In this document: positions 16,921-25,442 of the stretch, one piece after another
Numbering within the stretch: position 1 is the first letter of the stretch
Layout: the number at the start of each line of letters is the position of its first letter
NCBI GenBank assembly: GCA_016933025.1
Contig: JAFGBT010000011.1
Location: 1 to 41,787 of the forward strand
DNA length: 41,787 bases
Reading direction: 5' to 3'
From: Spirochaetota bacterium
GTDB taxonomy: Bacteria; Spirochaetota; UBA4802; UBA5550
The notes under the pieces: generated by a model
Seen by the model: the letters and a program-made list of their open reading frames with translations, nothing else
What the model was told of the DNA's origin: nothing
Databases searched by the model: none
Position numbers and translations under genes: made by a program

Positions 16921-16987
16921 CTGATAGCGAGGGGCTTGAGCCCCTTCTGACAGCGGGGGGCTTAAGCCCCCCGCTGTCAGAAGGGGC
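16921..16987. repeat. 48-bp perfect palindrome plus half copy, between frr and uppS
   Basis: Positions 16940-16987 form a perfect 48-bp palindrome centred on CTTAAG. Next to it, 16921-16946 carries a partial copy (GAGGGGCTTGAGCCCC). The core is the same as at 225-270. It falls 16 bp after the frr stop inside an otherwise tight operon. Confidence 0.88.
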
Positions 16988-17002
16988 AGCGCGCAATCTG
17001 AA

Positions 17003-17560
17003 TTATATATTCAGTATTTCTTTTTCCTTATTATCCGTCAGCTTCTGGATTTCGTCAATGTATTTATCGGTGATTTTCTGGATCCTGGCCTGTGCGTTCT
17101 TCGAATCGTCCTCTGATATCTCCTTCTCCTTTTCCAGTTCCTTGGCCATATCGTTCCCGTCGCGCCGAATATTCCTGATGGCGACCCTGCACTCCTCGGC
17201 CTTGTGCCTGGCGTGCTTGACATATTCCTTCCGACGCTCTTCGGTGAGGTCCGGGATCTGGATGCGTATAAGGTTGCCGTCGTTTGAGGGATTGACCGAA
17301 AGGTCCGACTTGAGGATCGCCTTCTCCACCTCCCCCAGGTTGCCCTTGTCCCAGGGCTGTATTACCACCAGGCGCGGCTCCGGGCATGATACCGTGGCGA
17401 CCTGGTTCAATGGCATTTCAGAGCCGTAGGCGTTCACTTTTATACCGTCAAACATGGCCGGGTTGGCCCTCCCGGTCCTGATGGCGGCGAAATCCTTCTG
17501 GAGCGCCGCGATGCTTTTTTTCATACGGTCTTCAAGATCGGAAATAATGTCATCAATCAT
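17003..17560 (-). CDS. frr: Ribosome recycling factor
   Basis: 185 aa, the standard length. It starts MIDDIISDLEDRMKKSIAAL and shows the typical RTGRANPAMFDGIKVNAYGS and AIRNIRRDGND blocks of the two-domain RRF fold. It splits post-termination ribosomes with EF-G. GAGGAG upstream of the ATG at 17560 supports this start over the longer frame to 17611, which would overlap pyrH. It lies 16 bp after the pyrH stop. Confidence 0.97.
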   Translation of the reverse strand: MIDDIISDLEDRMKKSIAALQKDFAAIRTGRANPAMFDGIKVNAYGSEMPLNQVATVSCPEPRLVVIQPWDKGNLGEVEKAILKSDLSVNPSNDGNLIRIQIPDLTEERRKEYVKHARHKAEECRVAIRNIRRDGNDMAKELEKEKEISEDDSKNAQARIQKITDKYIDEIQKLTDNKEKEILNI

Positions 17561-17576
17561 GGTTTTCTCCTCTTTG

Positions 17577-18308
17577 TCAGGATATTCGCGTTCCGACCGG
17601 TTCTCCGGCAACGATCCTCTTCAACGAACCGCGCTGGAACAGGTTAAAAACGATGATCGGCAGTCTGTTGTCCATGCAGAGCGACACGGCCGTGAAGTCC
17701 ATGATTCCCAGCTGCCCTGTCAAGACCTCGATGTATGATATTGCGTCGATTTTTTTCGCGGATCTGTCTTTCTCGGGGTCGCTGGTGTAGACGCCGTCGA
17801 CGCGGGTCGCTTTCAGCAAGACATCGGCGCCGATCTCCACGGCCCGGAGACTCGCCGCCGTGTCCGTGGTGAAAAAGGGCTGGCCGGTACCTCCCGCGGC
17901 TATCACCACCCGGCCGTGGCTCAGGTGGTCCAGGGCCTTGCGGATGATGTAGGGCTCGGCGATTTCCTTCATGGAAAAAGCGCACATGACCCGCGCCTGC
18001 ACTCCGATATTCTCAAGGGTGCTCTGGAGCGCCAGGGAATTCATCACGGTGCCGAGCATCCCCATGTGGTCGCCGGTGACCCGCTCGATGCCCAGGCTTT
18101 CAGAAAGGTTCCCCCTGAAGATGTTCCCGGCTCCGATGACAACCGCCACCTCGACGCCGAGCCGCTGCACGTCCCGGATCTCTTCCGCTATTCCCGAAAG
18201 AATCTGCCGGCTGATGCCGGACCCGTTATCGCCCGCAAGCGCCTCGCCTGAAAGCTTGAGCAATATCCGCCGGTAGCGGGGCTCTGATTTCGAACCGCCG
18301 GGTTCCAT
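17577..18308 (-). CDS. pyrH: Uridylate (UMP) kinase
   Basis: 243 aa. The amino-acid-kinase fold is shown by RRILLKLSGEALAG at the N-terminus, the VVIGAGNIFRG loop and the substrate region AGGTGQPFFTTDTAA. It phosphorylates UMP to UDP as a hexamer. The first ~10 residues (PGGSKSEPRYR) are a short extension. The gene begins 1 bp after the tsf stop, in the classic tsf-pyrH-frr order. Confidence 0.96.
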   Translation of the reverse strand: MEPGGSKSEPRYRRILLKLSGEALAGDNGSGISRQILSGIAEEIRDVQRLGVEVAVVIGAGNIFRGNLSESLGIERVTGDHMGMLGTVMNSLALQSTLENIGVQARVMCAFSMKEIAEPYIIRKALDHLSHGRVVIAAGGTGQPFFTTDTAASLRAVEIGADVLLKATRVDGVYTSDPEKDRSAKKIDAISYIEVLTGQLGIMDFTAVSLCMDNRLPIIVFNLFQRGSLKRIVAGEPVGTRIS

Positions 18309-18309
18309 G

Positions 18310-18906
18310 TCACATGCCTATCTGGTAACGGACAAACCTTCCCACTTCGATATTCTCGCCGAAAGCGGCAATCTTCTGCTTTATCAGGTCCTTGATCTTA
18401 ACGCCCTGATCCTTGATGAACTCCTGCTCGAGAAGACAAACGTCGGTATAGAATTTATTGAGCTTCCCGTCAACTATCTTATCAATCACGTTGGCCGGCT
18501 TGCCGGAGTCCTTCATCTGCTCCCGGTATATCTCCCGCTCCTTTCCTATCACATCCTCCGGCACGTCCTCGATACCGACATAGAGCGGGTTCGCCGCGGC
18601 GATCTGCATGCAGAGCTCCTTGCCGAGAGCCTCGAACTCCTCGTTGCGCGCCACGAAATCGGTGACGGTCTTAAGCTCCACCAGGACGCCGATCTTCTTG
18701 TTGTTGTGCACGTATGAGGCGATGATGCCCTGGGTCACCTCGCGTCCCATCTTCTTGTCGGCGGACGCAAGCCCCTTTTTCCTGAGTATCTCGACGGCCT
18801 TGTCCATGTCGCCGCCCGTCTCGACCAGGGCCTTTTTGCAGTCCATCATCCCGGCCTGGGTCTTTTCCCTGAGGTCCTTTATCATTTCACTCGTTATCTC
18901 TGCCAC
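18310..18906 (-). CDS. tsf: Elongation factor Ts
   Basis: 198 aa, the short form lacking the second long core repeat of E. coli EF-Ts. The signature KTQAGMMDCKKALVETGGD is at the N-terminus and VNRNEEFxxL-like VARNEEFEAL follows. It is the guanine-nucleotide exchange factor for EF-Tu. I place the start at the GTG at 18906, which has AAGGAG about 8 nt upstream; the frame to 18945 adds a non-conserved leader. It follows rpsB by 87 bp. Confidence 0.95.
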   Translation of the reverse strand: MAEITSEMIKDLREKTQAGMMDCKKALVETGGDMDKAVEILRKKGLASADKKMGREVTQGIIASYVHNNKKIGVLVELKTVTDFVARNEEFEALGKELCMQIAAANPLYVGIEDVPEDVIGKEREIYREQMKDSGKPANVIDKIVDGKLNKFYTDVCLLEQEFIKDQGVKIKDLIKQKIAAFGENIEVGRFVRYQIGM

Positions 18907-18993
18907 GTACTTTCTCCTTCGCGTAAATATTGTAATTAACATCATGACGCGGCCGCACGCCGCCGGCCTGTCGCCGCGCCCACATGCCGATCC

Positions 18994-19827
18994 CTACGGC
19001 TCGTACAACTCGTCGTCTTCATCGTACGGATAGGAATCCGCCGCGTCCCCGGACGCCTCCGTGCCGGACTCGGCCTCGGGGGCCGCCTCTGTGCCGGCTT
19101 CCGCGGCCTCCTCGCCCTCCTCGACGACACCCTCCTCGGTGATTCCGCCGGACTGTCCCTCGACGACGGCGCGGGCCATCACGTCCAGGAAGAGCGCTAT
19201 CGCCCGGATGGCGTCGTCATTCCCCGGTATCGGGTAGTCAATCTCGTCCGGATTGCAATTCGTGTCCACCACGGCGAAGATGGGGATATTCATCTTCCGC
19301 GCCTCCTGGACCGCGATGGATTCCCTCTTGGGGTCGATGATAAAGAGGGCGTCGGGCATCTTGCTCATGTCCTTTATGCCGGAGAGAACCTTGTTCTTCT
19401 TCTCGAGCTCGCGGTTCAGCTCCAGGCGCTCCTTCTTCGTCTCGGCGTCCCAGAGGTCGCGCTCCTTCATCTGCTCGAGATCCTTGAGGCGTCTTATGGA
19501 ATTACTCACGGTCTTGAAGTTGGTGAGAAGCCCGCCAAGCCACCGTTCGGACACGTAGAACATGTTGCACTTCTTCGCGTATTCCTCGATGGCCGACTGC
19601 GCCTGCTTCTTCGTCCCCACGAAAAGCACCTTGCCGCCCTTCTCCGCGACTTCCTTCATGGCGGCGTAGGCGACCTTGATGCGCTGCATCGTCTTCTGGA
19701 GATCAATAATATGGATTCCGTTCCTCGCAGTGAAAATAAACTGCGACATTTTCGGGTTCCAGCGCCTCGTCTGATGGCCGAAATGGACGCCCGATTCCAA
19801 TAATGCTTTCATCGATACAATTGACAA
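18994..19827 (-). CDS. rpsB: 30S ribosomal protein S2
   Basis: 277 aa. The N-terminus ([21 protein letters not shown]) and the body ([49 protein letters not shown]) are fully typical. The last ~45 residues are a low-complexity acidic tail rich in Glu, Ala and Asp, not needed for the fold. The start is a TTG at 19827 with AGGGGG 8 nt upstream; the next ATG (19812) has no suitable site, and S2 proteins normally carry these extra N-terminal residues. First gene of the run down to rseP. Confidence 0.96.
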   Translation of the reverse strand: MSIVSMKALLESGVHFGHQTRRWNPKMSQFIFTARNGIHIIDLQKTMQRIKVAYAAMKEVAEKGGKVLFVGTKKQAQSAIEEYAKKCNMFYVSERWLGGLLTNFKTVSNSIRRLKDLEQMKERDLWDAETKKERLELNRELEKKNKVLSGIKDMSKMPDALFIIDPKRESIAVQEARKMNIPIFAVVDTNCNPDEIDYPIPGNDDAIRAIALFLDVMARAVVEGQSGGITEEGVVEEGEEAAEAGTEAAPEAESGTEASGDAADSYPYDEDDELYEP

Positions 19828-20205
19828 TGATAGTACCCCCTATCATACATTAAATTGTTATACAGGGCTTTCTCGCGAGCCCGTTAAATCCCACTTCGGC
19901 AGGCCTGTCCTGAGCGGTTCGACAGGCTCACCACAGGCTTGCCGAAGGGCTCAGTACAGCGCCCGGAGGGGGAGTGTATTGATTAAAACAGTTGATAAGA
20001 CTCCCGCCGGGGTGATGCGGCGTTGCAAAAACCGTATCACAGCCCCGATAGTACACCCGGAACGCCCCCGCGCAGGAGCACATAATTGCCCGAACCCGTT
20101 TTGCTATTGCCTTTTCACATCGGAATGAGGCAACCGGCGCCTGCCGATTTATTCACCGCGCCCGGGAACCTTTCCCGGGAGCTGCTTGATAGCCGCGGGT
20201 GCGGC
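19828..20205. other. Intergenic region upstream of rpsB with inverted repeats
   Basis: 378 bp with no gene. It holds a short inverted repeat (GGGCT...AGCCC, 19865-19882) in the rpsB leader, a larger repeat element at 19894-19947, and a CCCGGGAA-CCT-TTCCCGGG hairpin (20161-20179) just beyond the DUF4321 gene. I could not pick out a convincing rpsB promoter. Confidence 0.45.
19894..19947. repeat. Inverted-repeat element with 15-bp arms
   Basis: CTTCGGCAGGCCTGT (19894-19908) pairs with ACAGGCTTGCCGAAG (19933-19947) at 14 of 15 positions. The loop contains a second CCTGAGCGGTTCGACAGG motif. From general knowledge, very similar GACAGGCTCA/GCCGAAGGGCTC intergenic repeats occur in many bacterial genomes; only one copy is in this window. 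Confidence 0.6.
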
Positions 20206-20472
20206 CTAAACCTTCATGAAGACCAGGGTCCCTACCACTATACCCACGATCGACGAGAGGTTTATCTTGATGCTGAAGCTGATGATCTCGAGATTGAACC
20301 CGATCGGACCTGTCAGGCTATTCTGGATGACCGACAGGGCCGGCACAAAACCAGCCAGCAGAGTCCCGAGCGCCGAACCGAGAATGGCACCAACCAGCAT
20401 AAAGGCGATCAGGTAGCCGAGATTGTTTTTTTCGAACCTCATTGGCGCTTTCAGGAACCCTGTTACATACAT
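20206..20472 (-). CDS. Small membrane protein, DUF4321-like
   Basis: 88 aa with two hydrophobic segments (~18-42 and ~68-86). The pattern NNLGYLIAFMLVGAILGSALG, then SFSIKINLSSIVGIVVGTLV at the end, matches the small DUF4321 proteins, whose function is unknown. The start is uncertain: an internal ATG at 20442 (MRFEKNNLGY) would give 78 aa and matches the usual family N-terminus better. It stands alone, with identical 12-bp direct repeats on both sides. Confidence 0.78.
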   Translation of the reverse strand: MYVTGFLKAPMRFEKNNLGYLIAFMLVGAILGSALGTLLAGFVPALSVIQNSLTGPIGFNLEIISFSIKINLSSIVGIVVGTLVFMKV

Positions 20473-20619
20473 TTATGACCGTCATATTTGTCAAGAAATA
20501 TTTGCCCGGTTTGCTATTGCCGGCCGGCATAGTTAATCTGAGCAGGCCAGGATCCTGGCGATGAAATACAGCCGGAACCATGCGCTCCCGTCGGATGCCC
20601 GCCGGGATCGAAAATAACC

Positions 20620-20647
20620 TTGACTAATTGATTTTAATACGTATAGT
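20620..20647 (+). promoter_or_regulatory. Sigma-70-type promoter of RRM protein gene
   Basis: TTGACT (20620-20625), a 16-bp spacer and TATAGT (20642-20647), about 50 bp before the start codon. It lies in an AT-rich patch within GC-rich surroundings. Confidence 0.6.
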
Positions 20648-20696
20648 TGACTTTGCGTCTTAAGAATCCATATGCGTAACAAGGAGAAGAGAGAAG

Positions 20697-20969
20697 ATGA
20701 ATATTTATGTCGGGAATTTGCCGTACAGTGTTACCGATGCCGACCTGCAGAACATGTTTTCCGAGTTTGGCTCCGTATCAGAGAGTAAAATCATTACTGA
20801 CAGGGACACCGGTAGATCAAAGGGTTTTGGATTTGTCGAAATGCCTAACCAGACCGAGGGCGATGAGGCCATCAAGCAGCTCAACGGCAGGGAAATGGAA
20901 GGCAGGAACATCAAGGTCAATGTGGCAAAACCGAAAGAAGACCGACCACGCAGAAGCCCGCGTTACTAG
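20697..20969 (+). CDS. RRM-domain RNA-binding protein
   Basis: 90 aa, one RNA recognition motif. RNP2 is IYVGNLPYSV at residues 3-12, and RNP1 is RSKGFGFVEM near 39-48 with the two aromatic residues that stack on RNA. The tail is short and basic (KPKEDRPRRSPRY). Bacterial proteins of this type (cold-inducible Rbp family) bind single-stranded RNA and are often induced by cold or stress. AAGGAGAAGAG just upstream of the ATG is a strong ribosome site. Monocistronic with its own promoter. Confidence 0.95.
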   Translation: MNIYVGNLPYSVTDADLQNMFSEFGSVSESKIITDRDTGRSKGFGFVEMPNQTEGDEAIKQLNGREMEGRNIKVNVAKPKEDRPRRSPRY

Positions 20970-21125
20970 AAACACGCAACCGCCGCCCGCGCGCCAAGGC
21001 TGGACGGCACGCTGGTAGAACCTTAACGGGTTAATCAGTTTTGCGAATTCAATTAAGAAAACACAAACCTTTTTAATTCCGATTTTGTTCTTCAAGGTGA
21101 AGGTGGTACGGCCTCCGTTCCGCTG

Positions 21126-21611
21126 CTACATGCGGAAAAGGTCGCGGTAGGAATCGATATGCGGGCTCTTGAGGTGCAGCCGCCCGGGAACTTCCGGCCC
21201 CTGGCCGGAGAGCGCCTCGATAAGGAACAGGCCGTCGTCCGTGACCGCAAGTTTCTGCGGGTCCGCTTTCATGATCACATAATCCTGCTTTTCCTGGCGG
21301 CGGGAGAACCTCACGCCCGACATGTCGCCGTAATAGACGATATACCTGAGGGCGTGCTTGGCCGTTCTGCCGGAGGTCCGCTGGCCCAGTATGATCCGCC
21401 TGTCGGTGACCCTGACGAAGATATCCCGGAGAGTTTCCGCTCCCCCGGCCCCATACGCCTCTATCACGCAATCGTCCTCGTCGTGAAGCACCTTCTCGCC
21501 GTAATGAAGTCCGATATCCTCAAGCGCCGGCTTCCTGAAGACGCGCATCAGAATAAAGGCCGCGATGACGAACGCGACCACGACCAGCAGTATAATAGAG
21601 AATATATCCAT
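21126..21611 (-). CDS. Membrane-anchored protein with PH-like domain, unknown function
   Basis: 161 aa. Residues 2-25 are one hydrophobic helix (DIFSIILLVVVAFVIAAFIL). The rest is a cytosolic or periplasmic domain, mostly beta strand. FVRVTDRRIILGQR (about 72-85) resembles the TxRRIIL strand of bacterial PH/GRAM-like domains; this is a weak match and the function is unknown. GGAGGGG lies 7 nt before the ATG at 21611, so I use this start and not the frame to 21650. It is separated from the DUF1805 gene by 101 bp on the same strand. Confidence 0.72.
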   Translation of the reverse strand: MDIFSIILLVVVAFVIAAFILMRVFRKPALEDIGLHYGEKVLHDEDDCVIEAYGAGGAETLRDIFVRVTDRRIILGQRTSGRTAKHALRYIVYYGDMSGVRFSRRQEKQDYVIMKADPQKLAVTDDGLFLIEALSGQGPEVPGRLHLKSPHIDSYRDLFRM

Positions 21612-21712
21612 GACGCATCCCCTCCAGAAACGGAATTGAGACCGGCACATGCCATATACTATCCGCGGGAGACCGGTCTGTCAAGAAAATATATCGGCGG
21701 AGGGGTTCTGTT

Positions 21713-22021
21713 TTACGAAAGGCGCTCCAGGGCCGCCCGGGCCGGCATGCCCGGCCTGATCCCGAGTTCCGCCGCCCCCGGCGATACCGCGGCCACGTCC
21801 GCCGACAGGAGGTCTCCGGCGGTCTTCAGCGGCCTCTCCGGCGTGCCCCGGCATACGGCAACGGCAAACCCGAACTTTTCCGCCACGGACAGGTCCGCTA
21901 TTCCGCAGGCGACCAGCCCCCTGCGCGCCACAATGAACACGATGCTCCCGCCTTCCCATGCGGCCTCGATGCCCGTTGCCTCCACATCGCCCCGTATGAT
22001 ATCGGTTACCGCGACTCCCAT
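21713..22021 (-). CDS. DUF1805 (YunC-like) protein
   Basis: 102 aa. The pattern (GGSIVFIVARRGLVACGIADLSVAEKFGFAVAV, then LLSADVAAVSPGAAELGIRPGMPARAALERL) fits the small YunC/DUF1805 family of unknown function. The start at 22021 has GAGGGGGG upstream. The open frame continues to 22117, but that part is AT-rich and not family-like. Possible promoter sequences lie in the AT-rich 22080-22190 stretch. Confidence 0.78.
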   Translation of the reverse strand: MGVAVTDIIRGDVEATGIEAAWEGGSIVFIVARRGLVACGIADLSVAEKFGFAVAVCRGTPERPLKTAGDLLSADVAAVSPGAAELGIRPGMPARAALERLS

Positions 22022-22402
22022 ATTACACCCCCCTCGTATTCCATGCAATTCCATTATGAGTCTGATTCCATCCCTGTTCCGCGAATCAATAAATAATCGA
22101 TCATGCACTATTTGCAAGATTATAAATATTATTCACGTAAAAAAAGATTTTCTTGAATGGTGTTATTGCTTATTGGAAATAATTGAATACATCAGGACTG
22201 AATCACAAGCCCCCTAAATCCCCCGGAGGGGGACTTTATAAAGCTATAAGGACAGATAAGCCCCCCTCTGGGGGGTTTGGGGGGCATTGCACAGTTTTTT
22301 TGGACGGCCCCGGGGAAGGATTCCACTGCATCAGTCAAGGGCCGCAAAAAAATGATTGTCCTTGTCTCATCAGGTCTTATTAATGTGCCAGAAGTACAGT
22401 GC
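22022..22402. other. Intergenic region between DUF1805 and MtaB-like genes
   Basis: 381 bp between divergent genes. The left part (22075-22190) is strongly AT-rich with a minus-strand TATAAT (22119-22124). The middle holds one MITE-like repeat (22207-22285). The right part is unremarkable. Open frame from 22277 to the MtaB start runs through the repeat and is unlikely to be translated. Confidence 0.45.
22207..22285. repeat. MITE-like element copy 1 (shortest)
   Basis: Left end GCCCCCTAAATCCCCCGG (from 22209) and right end finishing GGTTTGGGGGGC (to 22285) are inverted copies of each other at 21 of 25 positions. Between them are only 27 bp (TTATAAAGCTATAAGGACAG region), without the pyrimidine-rich hairpin present in copies 2 to 4. 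Confidence 0.75.
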
Positions 22403-23656
22403 ATGAAAATAAAAATATCATCTCTCGGATGCAGGCTGAACCAGTCTGAAATTGAATCGGTGTCAACGGTCCTTCAGGATATGGGACACGCCATCTGCCG
22501 GGACGACGATGCGGACCTGTTCATCATAAACACCTGCACCGTAACGGCCCGGAGCGACAGCAAGACGCGCCAGCTCATTCGCCACGCCGAGGCGGCCGCG
22601 GCACGGCGCGGGGGGGCGAAGATCATCGTCGCCGGCTGCGCCGCGGAGACCGCCTGCAGGGAAGGCGACATCTACTATCTCCCGAACGACTGGAAGCCGC
22701 TGATACCGGAGCTGATCGCCGACTGGGACCTCTTTGACCGGATAACGCCGCCGCCATGCGCCCGCTTCGCCTTCGCGACACCCCTAAAATCGTCGACCAG
22801 CCGGGTCAATCTGAAGATCCAGGACGGGTGCGACAGCTTCTGCTCCTACTGCATCGTACCGCTGGTGCGCGGAGCCCCGCAGAGCAAGCCGGCGGAACAG
22901 GTCGCCAGGGAATTCCGGGAACTTGTCGACGCCGGGTACCGGGAGGTGGTCCTCACGGGCGTCATGATCGGCAGGTACGATGACGCGGGCACCGGGCTGG
23001 CGGACCTGGCGGAACGCCTCCTGTCGATGGACGGGAGATTCAGGATACACATGACCTCGATCACGCCGGTATTCGTGACGCCGAAGCTCGTCGACCTGCT
23101 GCGTCATGAAAAGATGGTGAAGCACCTCCACCTCTCCCTCCAGAGCGGAAGCAACGCGATACTCCGGAAGATGAACAGGCCCTACACGCGCGAGGAGTAC
23201 CGTGCTCTGGCCGGCCGGATCAGGACGGCCGTCCCGGACTTCAACCTGACCACGGACGTCATCGTCGGCTTTCCCGGCGAAACCGACAGGGACTTCGAGG
23301 ACACCCTGACCCTGATACGGGACGCGGGGTTTTCCCACGTGCACACCTTCCGCTTTTCGCCCCGCCCCGGCACGAAGGCGGCCGAGATGGAGGACACGGT
23401 GCCGGAAAAAATCAAGACCGAGAGGAGCCGGACGGTCATCGGGCAGTGTTCGAGGCAGAAGCGGGAATATTACAGCCGCTTTAACGGCCGCGAATCGGAG
23501 TTCCTGAGCGAACGGTCGCGCGGGGGGATCACGACGGGCTTCAACCAGTACTACTCACCCATCGAAGTGAAGGAGAAGCTGCCCCGCAACAGGTTCTACG
23601 CCGTCGTCACCTCGCTTGAACCGGGCAGGGACGTTCTCACCGGAAGCCTGCTCTGA
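22403..23656 (+). CDS. MtaB-type tRNA methylthiotransferase
   Basis: 417 aa, MiaB/MtaB radical-SAM family. The N-terminal domain has the three cluster-binding Cys (SLGC10, NTCT, VAGC), and the radical-SAM CDSFCSYC motif has Cys143, 147 and 150. A short TRAM-like region ends the protein. MtaB adds a methylthio group to t6A37 of tRNA; the N-terminal GCRLNQSE and short linker fit MtaB better than MiaB. The linker between the two cluster domains is short (~60 residues). Start at the ATG at 22403, which begins MKIKISSLGC as in the family; the upstream frame crosses a repeat. Only a weak AGAAG precedes it. Confidence 0.88.
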   Translation: MKIKISSLGCRLNQSEIESVSTVLQDMGHAICRDDDADLFIINTCTVTARSDSKTRQLIRHAEAAAARRGGAKIIVAGCAAETACREGDIYYLPNDWKPLIPELIADWDLFDRITPPPCARFAFATPLKSSTSRVNLKIQDGCDSFCSYCIVPLVRGAPQSKPAEQVAREFRELVDAGYREVVLTGVMIGRYDDAGTGLADLAERLLSMDGRFRIHMTSITPVFVTPKLVDLLRHEKMVKHLHLSLQSGSNAILRKMNRPYTREEYRALAGRIRTAVPDFNLTTDVIVGFPGETDRDFEDTLTLIRDAGFSHVHTFRFSPRPGTKAAEMEDTVPEKIKTERSRTVIGQCSRQKREYYSRFNGRESEFLSERSRGGITTGFNQYYSPIEVKEKLPRNRFYAVVTSLEPGRDVLTGSLL

Positions 23657-23671
23657 CCCGGAGGCCCGCCT

Positions 23672-25057
23672 CTATCCGACAATCCTGAACAGGAACCTGA
23701 GGAGCTTGACCCTCTTGCCATACGGGGGATACCTGAGCTTCATGTCGAACAGGGTCGTGCGCTTCAGCACCCCCCGCTGGTGCGAGAAGGTCTCGAACCC
23801 CGACCTGCCGTGGTAGCGCCCCATGCCGCTGTCGCCGATGCCGCCGAAGGGCAGCCACGGGCTCCCCACGTGCGAGACCGTGTCGTTGACACAGGCCCCG
23901 CCCGAGGCCGTGCCGGCGAGGACCTTCTTCTGCTTTTTCTCGTTTTTCGAGAAATAATAGAGGGCAAGGGGGCGCGGGAGCCTGTTGACCAGGGCGATGG
24001 CGTCGTCGATGCGGGCAAACGTCATGACCGGGAGCAGCGGCCCGAAAATCTCCTCCCGCATGATCGGGTCCTTCATGGTGACGCCGTCGACGATGGTAGG
24101 GGCGATGTATTTCTCCTTCCTGCTGTTGCCGCCGCCGTGAATCACCTTCCTCCCGCGGAGAAGCTTGATGATCCGGTCGAAATGGCGGACGTTGACGATC
24201 CGCGCGTAGTCCGGGCTCCGGCGCGGGTCGTCTCCGTAAAACTCCTTCACGGTTTTCGCGAGCTCGGCCACGAAGGCCGCCTTTATCTTTTTGTGCACCA
24301 GGAGGTAATCGGGCGCCAGGCATGTCTGTCCCGCGTTGAAGAACTTTCCCCAGCAGAGGCGGCGGGCCGCCGAGGGGAGGTGCGCGTCCTCGTCGACGAT
24401 GACCGGGCTCTTGCCGCCGAGCTCAAGCGTCACCGGCGTCAGGTGCTCCGCGGCCGCGCCCATCACGGCCCTGCCGACGGCGGTTCCGCCGGTGAAGAAC
24501 AGGTAATCGAACTTCTCCTTCAGCACGGCCCGTGCGGCGTCGACGCCCCCCTCGACGACCGTGACGTAGTCAGGCTCAAACGTATCGCGGACGAGCTTCG
24601 CCACGAGCCGGGAGGTGGCGGGCGCCAGCTCGGAGGGCTTGATGACCGCGCAGTTGCCGGCCGCGATGGCCGCAACCAGCGGCGCGATAACCAGCTGGAG
24701 GGGGTAGTTCCACGGCCCGATGATCAGCGCCACGCCGTACGGCTCGAACAGCACCTCGCTCGTCGAGTAAAAATGTATGATGGAAGTCCTCACCTCGCGC
24801 TTTCGCGACCATGAGCGGACGTGGCGAATCGCGTGGGTAATCTCCTGATAGAGGACGCCGATCTCTCCCGCGTACGACTCAAAGGCGGGCTTGCCCAGGT
24901 CCCTGCGCATCGCCTCCATGATGGCGCCCTCGTTCTTTCGGATCGCCCTCCTCAGCCTCCTGAGCTGCTTTTTGCGGAATGATATTTTTTTTGTCTGCCC
25001 TGTGTTGTAGAAGTTCCTGAGCCGCTGCACCTTCGCGGCAATAGCTTTCTGCGTCAT
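23672..25057 (-). CDS. ALDH3-type aldehyde dehydrogenase
   Basis: 461 aa, full length for class 3 ALDH. The NAD site FFTGGTAVGRAVM, LELGGKSPVIVDE with the general-base Glu, and catalytic Cys246 in FNAGQTCLAPDY are all present. The C-terminal GVNDTVSHV-type block (GACVNDTVSHVGSPWLPFGG) confirms the class. It oxidises medium- or long-chain aldehydes to acids with NAD(P)+; the substrate is not predictable. AAGGAG is upstream of the ATG at 25057. It converges on the MtaB gene with 15 bp between stops and no obvious terminator. Confidence 0.93.
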   Translation of the reverse strand: MTQKAIAAKVQRLRNFYNTGQTKKISFRKKQLRRLRRAIRKNEGAIMEAMRRDLGKPAFESYAGEIGVLYQEITHAIRHVRSWSRKREVRTSIIHFYSTSEVLFEPYGVALIIGPWNYPLQLVIAPLVAAIAAGNCAVIKPSELAPATSRLVAKLVRDTFEPDYVTVVEGGVDAARAVLKEKFDYLFFTGGTAVGRAVMGAAAEHLTPVTLELGGKSPVIVDEDAHLPSAARRLCWGKFFNAGQTCLAPDYLLVHKKIKAAFVAELAKTVKEFYGDDPRRSPDYARIVNVRHFDRIIKLLRGRKVIHGGGNSRKEKYIAPTIVDGVTMKDPIMREEIFGPLLPVMTFARIDDAIALVNRLPRPLALYYFSKNEKKQKKVLAGTASGGACVNDTVSHVGSPWLPFGGIGDSGMGRYHGRSGFETFSHQRGVLKRTTLFDMKLRYPPYGKRVKLLRFLFRIVG

Positions 25058-25085
25058 GGTGATTCTCCTTTCAGCATGGTGGAAT

Positions 25086-25201
25086 GCCCCACAATCCCCC
25101 GGAGGAGGGGCTTGCCCTCACCCCCTACCCCTCTCCCACAGGGAGAGGGGTAGAAGGTATCATATATTGTATTTTTGCCCCCCTCTGGGGGGTAGGGGGG
25201 C
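25086..25201. repeat. MITE-like element copy 2
   Basis: Left end GCCCCACAATCCCCCGGAGG, right end CTGGGGGGTAGGGGGGC. The inside contains GCCCTCACCCCCTACCCCTC and the hairpin CCTCTCCCACAGGGAGAGG followed by GAAGGTATCATATA, shared with copy 3. Confidence 0.75.
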
Positions 25202-25258
25202 TTAACGGCAAGAGTTTCGTAACAAACTTGATGAATTCATTGAGATGAGAATCATCTT

Positions 25259-25285
25259 AAAAAATACTTCCTCTAAAAAAGGAAG
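25259..25285 (-). terminator. Possible terminator of Spy-like gene
   Basis: Read on the minus strand, CTTCCT and AGGAAG form a 6-bp stem followed by TATTTTTTAA. It is weak and 160 bp beyond the stop. Confidence 0.4.
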
Positions 25286-25442
25286 AATATTTATACACTC
25301 CGCGCAGGTCAAGCACAATAGCCTGGCTCCACACGCGCACGCGGAATCTGAGAGCGGGGATGATCCGGCGGCAAAAACGTCGCCGGATCGCGAAGGCAGA
25401 ACAGCAGGGTCCGACGCCCCCGGGAGATTATGGCATGCCGAT

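Larger units (their letters stand above)
25058..25442. other. Intergenic region with MITE-like copy 2
   Basis: 385 bp. It carries the second MITE-like element (25086-25201) in the ALDH leader, then an AT-rich patch with a probable terminator (25259-25285) for the lipoprotein gene, and a GC-rich 25310-25440 stretch in which I see nothing identifiable. Confidence 0.45.

Noticed and set aside
23780..24814. 344-codon plus-strand frame
   Set aside because: Mirror frame of the aldehyde dehydrogenase.
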